A DNA stretch of 64,000 nt, from positions 1,037,327 to 1,101,326 of the forward strand of contig JAHDVF020000676.1 in NCBI GenBank assembly GCA_022606425.2, in the 5' to 3' direction. Made by a program: the position numbers and the translations under genes. The DNA comes from Lepidostoma basale. Taxonomy: Eukaryota > Arthropoda > Insecta > Trichoptera > Lepidostomatidae. The notes under the pieces are model-generated. The model was not told where the DNA came from, made no database searches, and saw nothing but the letters and a program-made list of their open reading frames with translations. Shown one piece after another: positions 1-11,269 of this stretch. Numbering within the stretch: position 1 is the stretch's first letter; each line of letters begins with the position of its first letter.

Positions 1-171
1 GCGCACGGTGGGGCGGTGCAGCCCACTCGCGGACAAAATAACAAAATGAAGACTCTTCCCGAAAGCCATGAATTTAACACAATATTTATGATAATGCATT
101 AGATGTACTTTATTTTGGAAATTTTGCCAATTCCGTTGTTTCTCTTATCCCAATACATATTTTTGTTAACT
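1..171. other. unique AT-rich sequence
   Basis: No gene or recognisable repeat is visible here. It is the left edge of the window and the flank of the first family A element. Confidence 0.5.
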
Positions 172-352
172 TACTAACTAACTTACTATCTATAACGCCG
201 TTTCTCTGAAGAGGTAGGCAAAGAAGACGGTCCGTCATACTACTCTGTCCTGACATACCTCTCTAGTTTCCACTACATTTATACATCGTAACATGCACGC
301 ACGTCGATTTTTCCGATTTCGAATATGGCCGTCTTTTAGTTTTTTGATAAAT
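172..352 (-). mobile_element. Family A RTE-like LINE, 3' end (copy 1)
   Basis: This is the last ~180 bp of a non-LTR retrotransposon on the minus strand. The plus strand begins with the complement of a (TTAG)n tail (ACTAACTAAC-type repeats), then the complement of the conserved end of the reverse-transcriptase ORF. Family A better copies show LRWFGHME, NRGRPRKTWHDQINQIL, RACMTRCMN and WQSILSAYP, followed by a TGA stop and the tail. This copy is old and carries frameshifts. Confidence 0.8.
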
Positions 353-1275
353 TTAATCCTCTATTTTAAATATCTTAGATGACATTTTATATCTAATTAA
401 GAAACTGATCAATTTTCGTTCAATTTACATTTAACTTCTAAACTATTAATTCCGTACTTGTGTTGTAATAACTTATATCATTAAATAACAAAAATATGAG
501 AAATATTTTATATTTCTAAATTTTTTGGTTTATTACTAACAAAAGTTTTAACAAGCCAAAAATGGTACAAATACTCAAAAAAGTTATACGTAAGTTTTAC
601 TAATTTTTGATGAGACATAAATTGTCACATCTAAGATATTGAAAACAGAGGATTTAATTTGATTTTATAATTAATTTATACCTTTCTCGATAAACACGAA
701 TAATAATACAGTGATCCAATCTTCACATTAATGTATCATCCATTATTTATTTACAAAATCGAAATAAGATAAATATAACCAGTTTTTTTTCACTTAATTA
801 TCTTGACAATGCTGGAAGGATCGCCGAAATATCGTACAAATTGGGTATCATGATACACAAATGTTACCAAAATAATATACGCTTATGTTTAATGTCAAAC
901 AGTATCTAAAGCCGTCCTCTGGGCAATAGCAGGTGAAATATTAGAGAACATGTCGCAAGTCAAAAATTGATATACACTAGTTGCAACCCGTAAAATATTC
1001 ACGGAAGTAAATATTTTTTTCCCTTTAAAAACTTGGTTCACTGTACAATCGTAATTAGTAATAAGTTTGAACTTTTACGCAACGCAATTGTTCTTCTTTG
1101 GTTTTCTACACAACTGTCATACAAAAATACTCAGAACAAAATTCAAAATAATCCAGAAACGTTCTCGGATATGCGTATTGTGTGAATTTCTAATTACTTT
1201 CGGAGAGAATTTCTCTCTCATTCTCTTGTATTCAAAATATTCTTGTACTCTTTTTTGACGACATCTGAGTTTTTG
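353..1275. other. unique AT-rich sequence
   Basis: About 920 bp of AT-rich DNA. Small ORFs here have no recognisable domain and look like chance. I see no repeat family shared with the rest of the window. Confidence 0.5.
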
Positions 1276-1470
1276 AAACTAACTAACTAGCCATCACGCC
1301 GTCTCGCCGAAAGGGTAGGCAGAAATAACTTTCTGACATACTTCACTTGATTCACACATCGTGTCATTCACGCACGTCAATTTCTCCGACTCCTCACGTG
1401 GCCGACACTATTCAATATTTGATTTATTTGATCGTGCCACGTTTTCCTCAGTCTTTCTATAGGTTTTTGC
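1276..1470 (-). mobile_element. Family A RTE-like LINE, 3' end (copy 2)
   Basis: The AACTAACTAACTAG tail complement is followed by the family A 3' coding end, broken by small indels. The two ORFs overlapping it on both strands are shadows of this relic. Confidence 0.8.
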
Positions 1471-1599
1471 CTATTTATATTATGGTAGGTAGAGACGGAA
1501 TGCACCGTATATTCAGCGTGTTTTATTTTCAAAACATAACGAAGGAAATCATAATTCAATCGTTGTTCCGTATTTTATTTTAGATTTTGATATGTATTC

Positions 1600-1835
1600 G
1601 CGGATGTCTCACGGCTGGCGCGCGACGTGCCCGCAGTGCGGGCGGCTTGAGCGAGGGCTCTCCCAGCGAACAATGACACTTTAAAAAGTCCCCGGGCTGA
1701 GAGAAGCTTTTTGCACAAAATCGACGATTTCAATATCTGTACCAGAAACACTACTCTACTGCACTTACAGACAACTGCCGCAGTCTGTGAGCGAATCCCA
1801 CGTATAGGGACATCTGTGCGGACGGAATTATTCAC
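1600..1835. other. GC-rich unique island, undetermined
   Basis: This stretch is clearly more GC-rich than its surroundings and is not repeated in the window. The minus strand is open for 86 codons (1575-1835) with several Cys and Arg residues but no domain I recognise. It could be an unrecognised 5' exon, a promoter or conserved non-coding DNA; I cannot choose. Confidence 0.3.
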
Positions 1836-1889
1836 AAAAAAACTTTATATGACACACGCTAGAGTCGTTATAAACTTTTAGAAATGTTT

Positions 1890-2275
1890 AAAAATATTTT
1901 AAATACAAAAACGTTCGAACGTACGTTTTCTAGAAGTTTTATAATTGTTTATAAGAATGACATGTTTCGCTTTTCTAAGGCATTATCATTTTATGGGATT
2001 TAAGCTTTGGCTTTAAGTAAATGATCAAATATAAGATAATGACCCAATAGTGCAAAACATGTCACTATCATAAAATGCAATTAAACATCTAGAAATCTAA
2101 CGTGTGTATCAATATTTATTATGAATAATTAATACGAATGAAACCGTCGTTTTATTATAATATTAATAATTTATTATAAAAATATTTAATATAAAAATAA
2201 TAATAATTTTATTATTTTTACATTATTTAATATGGAGTTTTACAACATTGTTGAAAAAACAATGAATAATAACTA
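1890..2275. mobile_element. Hammerhead-type palindromic element, family M
   Basis: Two inverted arms surround a centre containing a minus-strand motif at 1955-1990 (…TGATAATG, stem GCC/GGC-type, GCGAAACATGTC). Conserved arm words are GTTTTCTAGAAGTTTTAT and CGAATGAAAACGTCTG-like sequence, both also present near 11280, 29335, 46400 and 59030. In family M the core position equivalent to hammerhead G8 reads A, so a ribozyme, if present, would be impaired. The right arm ends with a word shared with 46598-46652. Confidence 0.55.
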
Positions 2276-2663
2276 TCTTCTTCATCGTGTCAATATAAAG
2301 TTATTGTCGTAGGGATGAATTATAAAATGATCATTTTTCTCTTCTTCGCTTGCTGTTGTTGTGGAAGGTTTGCCTGATTTATGTCGTTTCCAGGGGCGCC
2401 GGGTGTTTATGTAACAACACACGTGGAGGCACCGTCTTTGTTCCCAGCTATAACCATGGTTGGTGGCGCCGCCATTTTGTGGAACACGTCTACTTAACGT
2501 TATAGTATTAAAACAGTGTAGTACTTTGGATTAAATGCGAGAAAAACTAATACCTCGAAAAACTTCAAAAAATATTTTTCAGAATCATATATTTTAACAT
2601 ATGGATTAGATATTTTTAGGTAAACTTAAATTTATTGAATTCGTAAACATTTTTTGAAGAACA
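2276..2663. other. unique sequence
   Basis: Contains a GC-richer patch near 2390-2490 without a convincing ORF or splice-site pair. Nothing else supported. Confidence 0.4.
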
Positions 2664-3048
2664 ACTAACTAACATACACCATCACGTCGTCTCTCCGAAG
2701 GGGGAGGCAGAAAGAATGGACTGCAACACTTTTCTTTCCTGACACATGACTCTCGCTTTCTCAACATTCATATATCGTGTCATGCACGCGCGTCGATTTC
2801 TCTGACTCCTTTTTTGATCGTGTCGCGTTTTCCTCGGTCTTCCAATATTTCTATTTCCATTTGCATCGTTGATATATTTTTTTTACCATTCTTTCATAAT
2901 TTATTCTTTCCGTGTGTCCAAACCATCTTAATGATCTTTTCAATATTTTGTTCATGACACCATCATTCGCACCGCATTCACTTCTTATATTTTCATTTGG
3001 CACTCTATCATACACAGAGTATCCACACATTCTTCTAAGAGATCTCAT
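2664..3048 (-). mobile_element. Family A RTE-like LINE, 3' end (copy 3)
   Basis: A longer copy: 2851-3048 (−) still reads MRSLRRMCGYSVYDRVPNE … SLRWFGHTERIN in one frame, then the terminal part follows with frameshifts, and the (TTAG)n tail complement sits at 2664-2675. The N-terminal reverse-transcriptase part is absent, typical of 5' truncation during target-primed reverse transcription. Confidence 0.85.
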
Positions 3049-3543
3049 ATATATTTAACATATGTATGAGATTATTATATATAAATAAATTGGATTTAAA
3101 AATACAAAACAAATAGAAACTTTCGTTTTCAATTTAATTAATTTATTAAAAAATTTACAACCCATTCACAATTCAAGAATTATGTGAAAAAATTCATGAA
3201 TATTATAAATTTTCAATGTAAAATTATCAATTTTGTGTTAAACCGTAGAAAAAACGGTTTTTGTTGAAGGTTTAATGATTTGAATTTATTCAATTAAATT
3301 TTATCATAACATAATATGCGTATTAATTTAAAATTGATTATACTGAGGAAATATTTAAAAACGTTCTGAAGCAATTTTTTAAACTAAAAATACACAAATT
3401 TAAACACGCTTTACGGTAAACGTGTACTGCGGTGGAAAAATTTAATTTAGAACTGAAATACCACATGCTCGATGTAATATTTCTCGCTACTTTAAAAATG
3501 AGCTTTTTATGTGTCCACTACATGTATTCTTTTTTTCAATTAG
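3049..3543. other. intron sequence upstream of host exon
   Basis: AT-rich DNA ending in a pyrimidine-rich tract (TTCTTTTTTTCAATTAG) that forms a plausible splice acceptor at 3542-3543. Confidence 0.5.
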
Positions 3544-4090
3544 GTAAAAGGAACACCGATGGATTTGGATCCACCTGCTCACCAAAAACCGACCAAACCC
3601 GGTATGGAGCACGCCTTCCCGGCGAGTAGAAACGTTACCAGAATGTTCGGACAGATAAATGTCGAGAACGGTAACGAACCCGAGAATGAGTACCTCGAAA
3701 ACGTAGTGAGGGGACAAAGGAACGTAGATAAAATAGCTCTCATGTCGAAGAACGCTCCCAAATCAGGAGAAGATTACATTAAAAAGAATATCGAAGATTA
3801 CCAACAAAAGAAAGGATTAGAAGAGAAACTGTTCAACCACGGGGATCAGGAGGTCGAAGGAGTGAAGACACTCGGGTTCGACGGTCCGGGGGAGACGAAG
3901 CCGATTGTGAAGAAGAGCAGCGGCTCCTCACTGGTGATGGTCGTTCGCCAGGAGAACTTCCAGCAGGGCCGGCTGACGCTGACGTGTCGGGCCACCGTCT
4001 TCTCGCTGTACAATGCGCAGGCACACTTCAGCATGGACGGCGAGAATCCACAGATCGCGTCCGTTGTAGGCACGAGAGAGAGCTCGAGTG
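3544..4090 (+). CDS. Internal exon, Beat-like Ig-domain cell-surface protein
   Basis: Seen: an open exon of 182 complete codons between an acceptor (…TTTCAATTAG) and a donor (G|GTAAGG) at 4091. Only one entry phase is open (phase 0); it leaves in phase 1. The first ~125 residues are hydrophilic, Lys/Glu-rich and without Cys or Trp. The last ~50 read SLVMVVRQENFQQGRLTLTC … ASVVGTRESSS. This end resembles the second Ig domain of Beat family proteins, GPI-linked or secreted axon-guidance ligands of Sidestep receptors, with the pattern HF.nG.L.LkC.A.i..lY … p.iASV.g. Inference: the protein is Beat-like, acting at the neuronal cell surface. Odd: the hydrophilic block replaces the expected first half of the Ig fold, so it may be a lineage-specific insertion or part of the sequence may be untranslated. 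GC content and open frame make it the best coding sequence in the window. Confidence 0.6.
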
Positions 4091-4129
4091 GTAAGGGTAT
4101 TTATTGAGTTATTTAATTTTTGAATTTTC

Positions 4130-4810
4130 ATATGGAGCACTCACTTTACGGTTAGACATTTTCATGTTATACAAAGATATAAAATAAGATAACATTTTGC
4201 ACTTAACCACGTTTAGCCTCCTTGATGATTTTCCTCAAAGCTCCTCGACCATGCGCTATTTGCTCCCAGCAGTCCGATTCGCCCAACCTACCCAGATCAT
4301 CCATAACATTGGGCGCTGTCTAGGCCTTCCTAGAGGTCTTACTCCAGTCGGTCTTGATTGCACTGGTCTCTCCGGCTCAGCATACGTACCCAATCTATGC
4401 TAGGCGACCGGATATCACGGTGTTCGGTATAAGGGGCTACTGGGTCATCATACAAATCTCTTGGATGGTCCTATGCCTCCAAGTTTCCGCTGCAATATTG
4501 GGTCTGGGTCCCATGATCATTCTTAGTATCCTATTCTCAAATCTGTAGATTCTTTGTTGTTTTTTCAGAATCATATGTCACCACTGGAATGATGATGGTA
4601 TAGTTTTTGAAAATGATGCCAACTAGTTTCGCTTGGACCCAAGATTTATCAGGGTAGGATAACAACTGTTGTAGTTATACTAGAGTTATTATACTGCCCT
4701 TATGTAGCTTGGGTCCTAGCGAAACTATTTAGCATAAATAATAATCACCAATCCGTGGTTAAATACAAAGTTTTTTATTATTTTATATCTACGAGTATAT
4801 TTAATTATTA
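4130..4810. mobile_element. Hammerhead-type palindromic element, family D, split by a LINE
   Basis: The left part (4130-4205, with TTAGACATTTT and a TTAACCAC word) and right part (4560-4810, with GTGGTTAAATACAAAG) are inverted relative to each other and match the element at 11345-11560. The centre holds two opposed motifs: 4619-4655 (−) reads CCTGATAA, a CTTGG/CCAAG stem, then GCGAAACTAGTT; 4698-4731 (+) repeats the stem and GCGAAACTA. The LINE fragment at 4208-4560 lies inside it. Confidence 0.5.
4208..4560 (-). mobile_element. Degraded LINE reverse-transcriptase C-terminus (family B type)
   Basis: Reading the minus strand with frameshifts gives FENRILRMIMGP, TWRHRTIQEI, PLGRPRQR and VMDDLGRLGE. 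These are the connecting and C-terminal motifs of RTE-like LINE ORF2 proteins (compare LDTFERRVLRRIL and GRPRLRWEDEV at 50248-50752). It is 5'-truncated and has many lesions. Confidence 0.65.
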
Positions 4811-4888
4811 TTACATTTTATTTTCCTCCCATATTTTCTCTCCCATTCCTCACTACGTCCCACCCTTACCAACCTAAAAAAAATTAAA

Positions 4889-5014
4889 ACTAACTAACTA
4901 ACAATCATGTAGGCTTCCCGAAGGGGTAGGCGGAATGAATGGACTGCCACACATTTCTTTTCTGACATACGAGTACTTCTCTCGCTTCTTCAACATTCAT
5001 TGATCGTGTCATAC
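4889..5014 (-). mobile_element. Family A RTE-like LINE, 3' end (copy 4)
   Basis: Short copy with an AACTAACTAACTAAC tail complement and about 110 bp of the conserved 3' end. Confidence 0.8.
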
Positions 5015-5112
5015 ACGCTGCAAATGTAGTCATCCGCAGTTCGAGATATGTGCATATACTGCAAATGAAGTCAGTAGCAAGGTTAATAAGTTACGAATTT
5101 GGAGACTACTTA

Positions 5113-5550
5113 AATAACTAACCAATGACCCATCACGCCGTTTTGCGGAAGAAATAGGCAGAAATAATGAACCGCCACTGTTCTTTCCAGACATACTTCT
5201 CTCGCTTCCTCAATATTCATAGATCGCGTCATGTACGCACGTCGATATCTCCGACTTCTCACGAGACCGACATTCAATATTTGATTGATTTGATCGTGCC
5301 ATGTTTTCCTCGACCTTCCTATATTTCTAGCTCCGTTCACGTCGTTTACATATACCTTCTCCTTTATCTTTACTTATTCTTTCCACGTGTACAAATCATC
5401 TAAACGACCCTTTCATTATTTTGACAACACTTTTATTCGCACCGCATTCATTTCTTAAACGTACATTTGATACCCTATTATATACATATTTACCAACCAT
5501 TCGTCTTAGAGATCTCTACTGCATTTATTCTACTTTCATCTTTCTTTCTT
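5113..5550 (-). mobile_element. Family A RTE-like LINE, 3' end (copy 5)
   Basis: Minus-strand copy reaching back past the MRSLRR segment. The best open stretch (5110-5340) reads GRSRKTWHDQINQILNVG and ends in the usual GVMGHWLV region before the tail. Confidence 0.8.
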
Positions 5551-5795
5551 TCTGATATTCAATATTTGATTTATTTGATTGTGCCATGTTTTCCCCGGTC
5601 TTTCAGTATTTCTTGTTCCATTTACACTGTTAACATAAAAAATTCCAATCTTTCATCCTTTCCATGTGTCCAAATTATCTTAATGTTCCTTTAATTATTT
5701 TGTACACAACAGATTTTTAACACATTTGTCTAATAGATCTCATTTTTACTTCAACCCTTCTACTTTCATCCTTCTTTCCTGTGTTCCATGCGTCG
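5551..5795 (-). mobile_element. Family A RTE-like LINE, internal fragment (copy 6)
   Basis: Starts abruptly at the DQINQILN segment next to copy 5 and runs back through SLRWFGH to the QKKDESR region. It lacks its own tail, so it looks like a copy truncated at the 3' side or a partial tandem duplication of copy 5. Confidence 0.6.
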
Positions 5796-6584
5796 TTTCC
5801 AATTATAAGGGTTGAGTATATAATTTTATGTTATGGACATAGAAGTAATTAAGAAATATGGCCTGGGAACCTTCTTAGTATTATTGGAATATTGGATTCC
5901 CCTGTTGACGTAAGTCTCGTATTAACGAGTGACGTCATATTCTATCAGTTAATTTGATCTACACACTTCCGCTTATCTTCAGAGAATAAATTCTTTATAT
6001 AATATATACTAAATTTAGTACACCAAACAGTTGTGCTTAGATGTCTTAAATTTAGTATCTATTATAGTATTCAGCTGCACTCACAATATCCGCGTTTGTC
6101 TTAATATTTAATTTGGCCGTTAATTACATCACGTAACACAGCTTAAACATTTGCTAGATCTATAGGAGCTTAGCCCTAAGCTCTCTCCCAGGCTGTTCCC
6201 ATGGAATCTAGCCTTTAAGGCTTAAACTAGGAGGGTATAGGTTGTCGCTAACTCACAACTCTGGAATAATTGAAAAGTCTACATTTCAGAGTGGATTGAA
6301 ATAGAATTTCTACTCAAACAACTAAATGAAATTTAATTATAAATCAAATGATTCCGAGTTTGTATTTTATGAAGTCAAAACTTTTAAATATACTTAAACA
6401 TTTCAATAAACGATTGAGACTCCCCAGAAAATTGTATTGTATTTAAAATATTTTTGAAAAAATTTCCGTGTAAACACTGTAAAAAACGTAAAAATAGTGA
6501 TTAAATTCATAAAAGTTATGCATTAAATATTTTTTGGTATTTTATTTTATATCATTGTATTTTATATACATTTTTTTAGATTTA
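5796..6584. other. unique sequence
   Basis: No gene or shared repeat. It contains short GA-/CT-rich patches near 6160-6240 only. Confidence 0.45.
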
Positions 6585-6904
6585 TTTTGTGGATGTTGGA
6601 CGATTGAAGTGTGTGTGGGAGATGCCTATTGGTGGCGATGAGGTTCGCAACCCATCTCACCGCGTCTCTCGCGGGGGCGAAAAGAGAAGGACACCTTTCC
6701 TACAATGTTTCACATCAGACGTAAGAGGAATAGCCTCTTGGAAGTGCTTAACCTCTGAAAGCCAAAAGATCCAAGTCCAAGTAAATAAGGAAAACATATA
6801 TGGTTTGGAGTTATGGAGTGAATGGATGAGAGAAGCGTGGTTAAAATGCGGTACACAAGCATTTCAATGGATAAAGAAGCCGGCCAAGAAAAACATAGCT
6901 TGAC
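6585..6904 (+). mobile_element. Family A2 LINE/SINE-like body, 5' part
   Basis: Open for 104 codons with EMPIGGDEVRNPSHRVSRGG and GGEKRR. The same segment occurs on the minus strand at 54150-54268 and 55160-55262, where it is joined directly to the last ~75 bp of family A. Here it is followed by an unrelated-looking hydrophilic stretch and then a degenerate family A segment. No function is assigned; the recurring body makes it a repeat, not a host gene. Confidence 0.55.
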
Positions 6905-7080
6905 CAAATTAATTAATTCCTAAAAGGTGGCCACATTCGAAGCATGCGTGTAAAGTTAACGGAGTTAATGGAGTACGTAGTCGAGAAAGACCGAGAAAAA
7001 TATGGTATGACCATATTTATCAAATTTAAATGGTCGGTTATGAAGAAGTCGTAAGAATCGACGTACGTGTGTGAATGCTT
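6905..7080 (+). mobile_element. Family A RTE-like LINE fragment (copy 7)
   Basis: Very decayed; NGVRSRERPRKIWYDHIYQI is still legible with stops and frameshifts. It ends before the usual tail. Confidence 0.6.
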
Positions 7081-7312
7081 TGAATGTTCGAGAAAAAATT
7101 GTAATTTTTCATTATTTTCATTTTTTCCAATAAAATTTTAAATAACATTATTATTTTTTGCAAAATATTTACCAACATTTTAGTTGAAACCAAAAACAAT
7201 GAATTTTTTATTAATATTTTTGAATTTGATAGCAAAAAAAACAAAACTTTAGGGTTTCTGAGAGTTTTGTAGAAATCTTTTACCTGGATATTAAATGTGT
7301 TTTTTTTTCTAG

Positions 7313-7380
7313 GAGCCGATACTACCTACTCAACAGAAGTGTTATGCCTATCTCTGCTCCTGCTCGCATCACGTTGGTAA
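7313..7380 (+). CDS. Candidate terminal exon with GPI-type hydrophobic tail
   Basis: Seen: a long polypyrimidine tract (TTTTTTTTTCTAG) gives a strong acceptor at 7311-7312. Joined in phase 1 to the exon ending at 4090, the frame reads …ESSSG|GADTTYSTEVLCLSLL… and stops at TAA (7378-7380) after 22 further residues. Small residues (SSSGG), a short polar spacer and a final ~14-residue hydrophobic run are the layout of a GPI-anchor addition signal, which fits Beat family proteins. The phase agreement, stop codon and hydrophobic tail are independent of one another. AATAAA hexamers near 7949 and 8071 could serve a 3' UTR. Not proven without transcript data. Confidence 0.5.
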
Positions 7381-9689
7381 CGGTCTAAGTGAGATGTCGT
7401 AGCATCACCCTAAGTTATTCCAACTATCATCACATCGTTGTACGTAAACTGAATTTTAGATGTTAACGTGTTAAACATACCTATAAATGACCTGTGTGTA
7501 TGATTCTCGATTCAATGTGCTAAATTCTTGACAATAATTCAGTGGAAGAAGAAATTATCACAGTCGGATAACAGCCGTTTTATATGTGTAAAAAAACAAT
7601 ATAATAAAATACGAACCAAACAAAAACAAAAAAAACTATACCACTTGCAACCAAATTGTGATTTTGTTTTATATAACATATTTTATTCTATACAACCATA
7701 TTATTTTATTAATTCGATTGTGTTTCGAGTAAGTTTAAAAAATAAACAAAAAGGCATCGGGGTACTTTTTTATTGGAAATTATTCACCACACTGTCAACG
7801 ATATTGTTTTGGCGATGGGTAAAAAAATTTGCCAAGGAATTTCATCATTGAGTAAGAATGAGAAAAACAAAGGCTTGCTTTATTTTTCTATTTAAGTTTA
7901 AATTTACTCTCCAGCATCCAAGGTCTTCCCAGTGATAATGTTTAAAGAATAAAAAAATGAAACCTTGTATTTAAGATTAACTGAAATTAAATCGTCGCGA
8001 GCCTTTGTATCAAGCTTACAAGAACTGGATGTTTAATTATTTATTAAACTTTTTTGGATGATCTTTAATGGAATAAAAACTGTCTATTACATTTTCATCT
8101 AATATTTATTTAATGAATAACTCATAGAAAATGTCTAAGTGCCAACGTATTTTGTTTCGTCTACAAAAATATGGATGGATTATTTAATGAAGTTACTTAA
8201 CATATGGTACGTAGTAGAACCTGGCTAATGACAATTTCGAATATGACGATCTGTTTTTATTAAAAGTACACATGTTTTCACAGCATTCCATGTAAATATA
8301 TTTCTTTAAGGCATATTTCTGTGTTTTAGCAAAATTGCGAGTAGCTTTAGTATAATTTAAATAATTGTAGAATAAATAAATAATATCAAATTATATTATA
8401 GAATTTGTAAATAGTTTCTAACATTGTAAAAAAATCTATGAAATTGTTTGTAATAAATATGTATAATGTTATGAATTATAATAAATAATTGTCTAAACAC
8501 GACTATTTTATTCGGCCTCAATTAGGTACAAACGAAGCAATATAGATTCAGGAAGAGCTTACGCAATCAGGCGGTGAGTATTACTTATCCACTACTGGAA
8601 AATAATATATCGCATTACATATTTATGAATGGAAAAAGTTTGTGTTTGCTTTTATTTTTGGGAGAGCTTCCCTAACACAAAACGTCTCATATTTCCTTCA
8701 GGACATGGCAGTTAACATTTATCAACAGAATGATGCGGAAAATCTGAAATATCGCTTCGGAAAAACTCGTTTATTTTGCACGAAACACGCTGGAAAATGT
8801 ACTCAGTTAATCAATTTGACTTCGAGCTGAGGAGATAATTTCATGATTTATAGGTAAAAGAAAGAAATTGGTTTGTAAAAAGCAATAAAGAATAGACGTT
8901 GATGAACGGCGGGAAATATGCCGGGCTGACTATTCCGCAGAAACTTTTACTACAATGCTTTGTGCGAGGCAGCCCCGCCCCGCCCGGCGTAACCGGGGCC
9001 GTCACCCCAAACTATGATTCCGTTTGATTCGTTACTCCCAAGATTTATGGGCGGCGTGAAAGGTGAAAAAAATTCTACCCCCGAGCCGACGCTCTTTATT
9101 CTTACAAAATAAATTCATTAAAACATCTCAACTTGGAACATAAACAATTTCGGATTTTCTATACATCCGCTGGAAGGTATGCATTATGAACGGTCCTAAA
9201 ATGGTGGAGCTATTCGTAAGTGAAAAATGGAAAAATTATATGGGTTTTATTTTTGAAATTTGTCTTATTAGAAATAAAAAAAATATTGGTCGGTGGCGTT
9301 TTAAGGCAAAATATTTAACAAGGGTGATTCATTGAGAGTCAGGGAGTCAAAGTAAGTTAGTGCGCAGGGTAAAAAAGCTTTTACTATACTTGGCTGAAAT
9401 ATAGTTATGGTTGATACATCAGATAATTGAAGCAATAGAAAAATATTTATTTTGATAATTTAGATTTTTTTTTACTAATGGCGGTGTATGAAGAGTTTAA
9501 AAACAAATTATAAACGCCTTTTTATTTTATGTATGATTTACTTATAATTTTTTTTTATGTATTATAAATTAGCGTTTAAAAATTGTTTATTTTTTCTTAA
9601 ACAGTGATTTGAAATATTATTTCAAATATACAATATTATTGGAAACGTCTGTTTCCTAGAATTATTTTTATATTTTAAGCGATATGCTT
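7381..9689. other. candidate 3' UTR then unique sequence
   Basis: AT-rich and free of the window's repeat families. ORFs at 7528-7851 and 8642-8830 lack domains and codon bias. A GC-rich patch at about 8900-9060 (GCCCCGCCCCGCCCGGCG-like) stands out and may be conserved non-coding DNA. Confidence 0.4.
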
Positions 9690-9795
9690 GGCATTGCTAA
9701 GAAATTATCAAATTTGACATTTAATTATGCCTTAGCATGGCGAAACATTTTTCCCATAAAATTGACCAAAACTTCAAGAAAATAGACGTTTAATT
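9690..9795 (+). mobile_element. Hammerhead-type element fragment, family M
   Basis: Contains ATGCCTTAGCATGGCGAAAC followed by TTTTTCCCATAAAATT and a decayed right arm (AACTTCAAGAAAATAGACG). The helix II stem GCC/GGC is intact, while the upstream CTGANGA is gone. Confidence 0.5.
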
Positions 9796-11004
9796 AATAT
9801 ATTATAAAAAAATATATTGTATATTTATTTAAAAGTGAAAAATTTCTCAATAATCAGCCATTTGTTTTATTTTCTCTCTAAAGAGAATATATATTTTATT
9901 TGAATAGTTTCCGAAAATGGTATTTTAGTATTATCGTGCGTGAAGCCTTTAGATATTATGGCAATACTGTGCTTGTCCACAGTTAGCAATCAATATTTAA
10001 GACCAATAAAATAATACCATAAATAATGAAATGGTACCTACAGAAAGATGCCCAACGCGTTCGAAGCAAGAAGAAAAGTTATTAGATTCAAACGTAAATA
10101 TATAAAAAAAACTCTACAGGTTTTTTTTGTTATTTTCATAGTTTATCATTAACATTTACCAAGAAATGTTAATAACTGCTCAAATCTTGTTTCTTGGTTT
10201 TGGTTAGAACGAATTGATATTGAAGCGTCTAGTAAACGATAAATGACCTGAACTTCATGATCTTCTCCGCGACATAATATCGAATGTAGTTTATCCAGAC
10301 TCCATTCAATCATCCATAGACATATTTTCCTATTTCACCATCTCCTATAGCTTCTTTGAAATCCTTTTTTTACTATTAAGTATACTTAGTATACTTTAAA
10401 AAAAGTGGTGAGTGTATGTTGGACTTTCGTAGGTAAGTATCGACGACCTTCGTGGCAGAGTGACAAGAGCTCTGACCGCCAGGGCAACTGTTATATAAAA
10501 AAAAGATGTCAATTCGAACGATATACTAAATTGTATAATTTTTTATATAGAGAAAATCTTTAAGTATATAAATTATTAAGTTGGTGAATAAAGCCATTTT
10601 CCCTAGAAGCTGACCTATTTACGGAAGAGCCCTGAATATTTTATGACCCTTTATGTAACAATGTCAATGTTGTCTTACAAAAGCCTTATCGGCAGTGCTC
10701 GCAACTACACGATGACAAAAAGTACATTTATGGTTTTTCATAATTTAATAAAAAAACAGATAGAATTTCGCTGTGGGTACATTTAGTTGGAACCCCTTTT
10801 GTGAATTTTCCAATATAGAGAGCAGTATTGATGGTAATTGCTACACCCGCTTCATTATCAAAGAAAATGGGGATAACATATCACACCAAATCGATAACTT
10901 AAGTAGACATACATATAATTAGGTTTAATCATTATGTATAAGTAGAAATATCAGGTAAAATTAGGTATACATATCAAATATCAACCCGCACAGTTGACAT
11001 TTAA
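9796..11004. other. unique AT-rich sequence
   Basis: No gene visible. A SINE1 fragment lies at 10447-10492. Confidence 0.45.
10447..10492 (+). mobile_element. SINE1 head fragment (tRNA-derived)
   Basis: Matches the first ~45 bp of SINE1 (CGACGACCTTCGTGGCAGAG, then GAGCTCTGACCGCC), containing the A-box region but not the B box. Confidence 0.65.
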
Positions 11005-11165
11005 AAGACCGTAGGGGAAAGACGTAACGTGGGAAGACCGTGGCTCCGTTGGTTGGACTGTGTTATGAAGGACTTTCAGGTCAGACTTCAGTCGGCTGGA
11101 GAAACTTTTTGCAGGTGCCCGAGGTCCACCTAGGACTGAAGAGTCAAAAAGAAGATCAAGAATAA
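11005..11165 (+). mobile_element. LINE reverse-transcriptase C-terminal fragment
   Basis: Reads RNVGRPWLRWLDCVMKDFQ, the GRPRxRWxDxVxxDL motif of RTE-like C-termini, then a frameshifted end and an A-rich, AAGAAG-containing tail. Confidence 0.6.
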
Positions 11166-11269
11166 AAATAAGTCCATCATTGATAGACTGCTTTAAGTTT
11201 CTCTCTATCTCATATTCTACTGTATTAAGGATTAAATAAGTAATTTAATTGAATTTCTTGTTTCGTGAA

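Noticed and set aside
3833..4140. Minus-strand ORFs opposite the Beat-like exon
   Set aside because: They are shadows of the plus exon, lack domains and ignore its splice sites.
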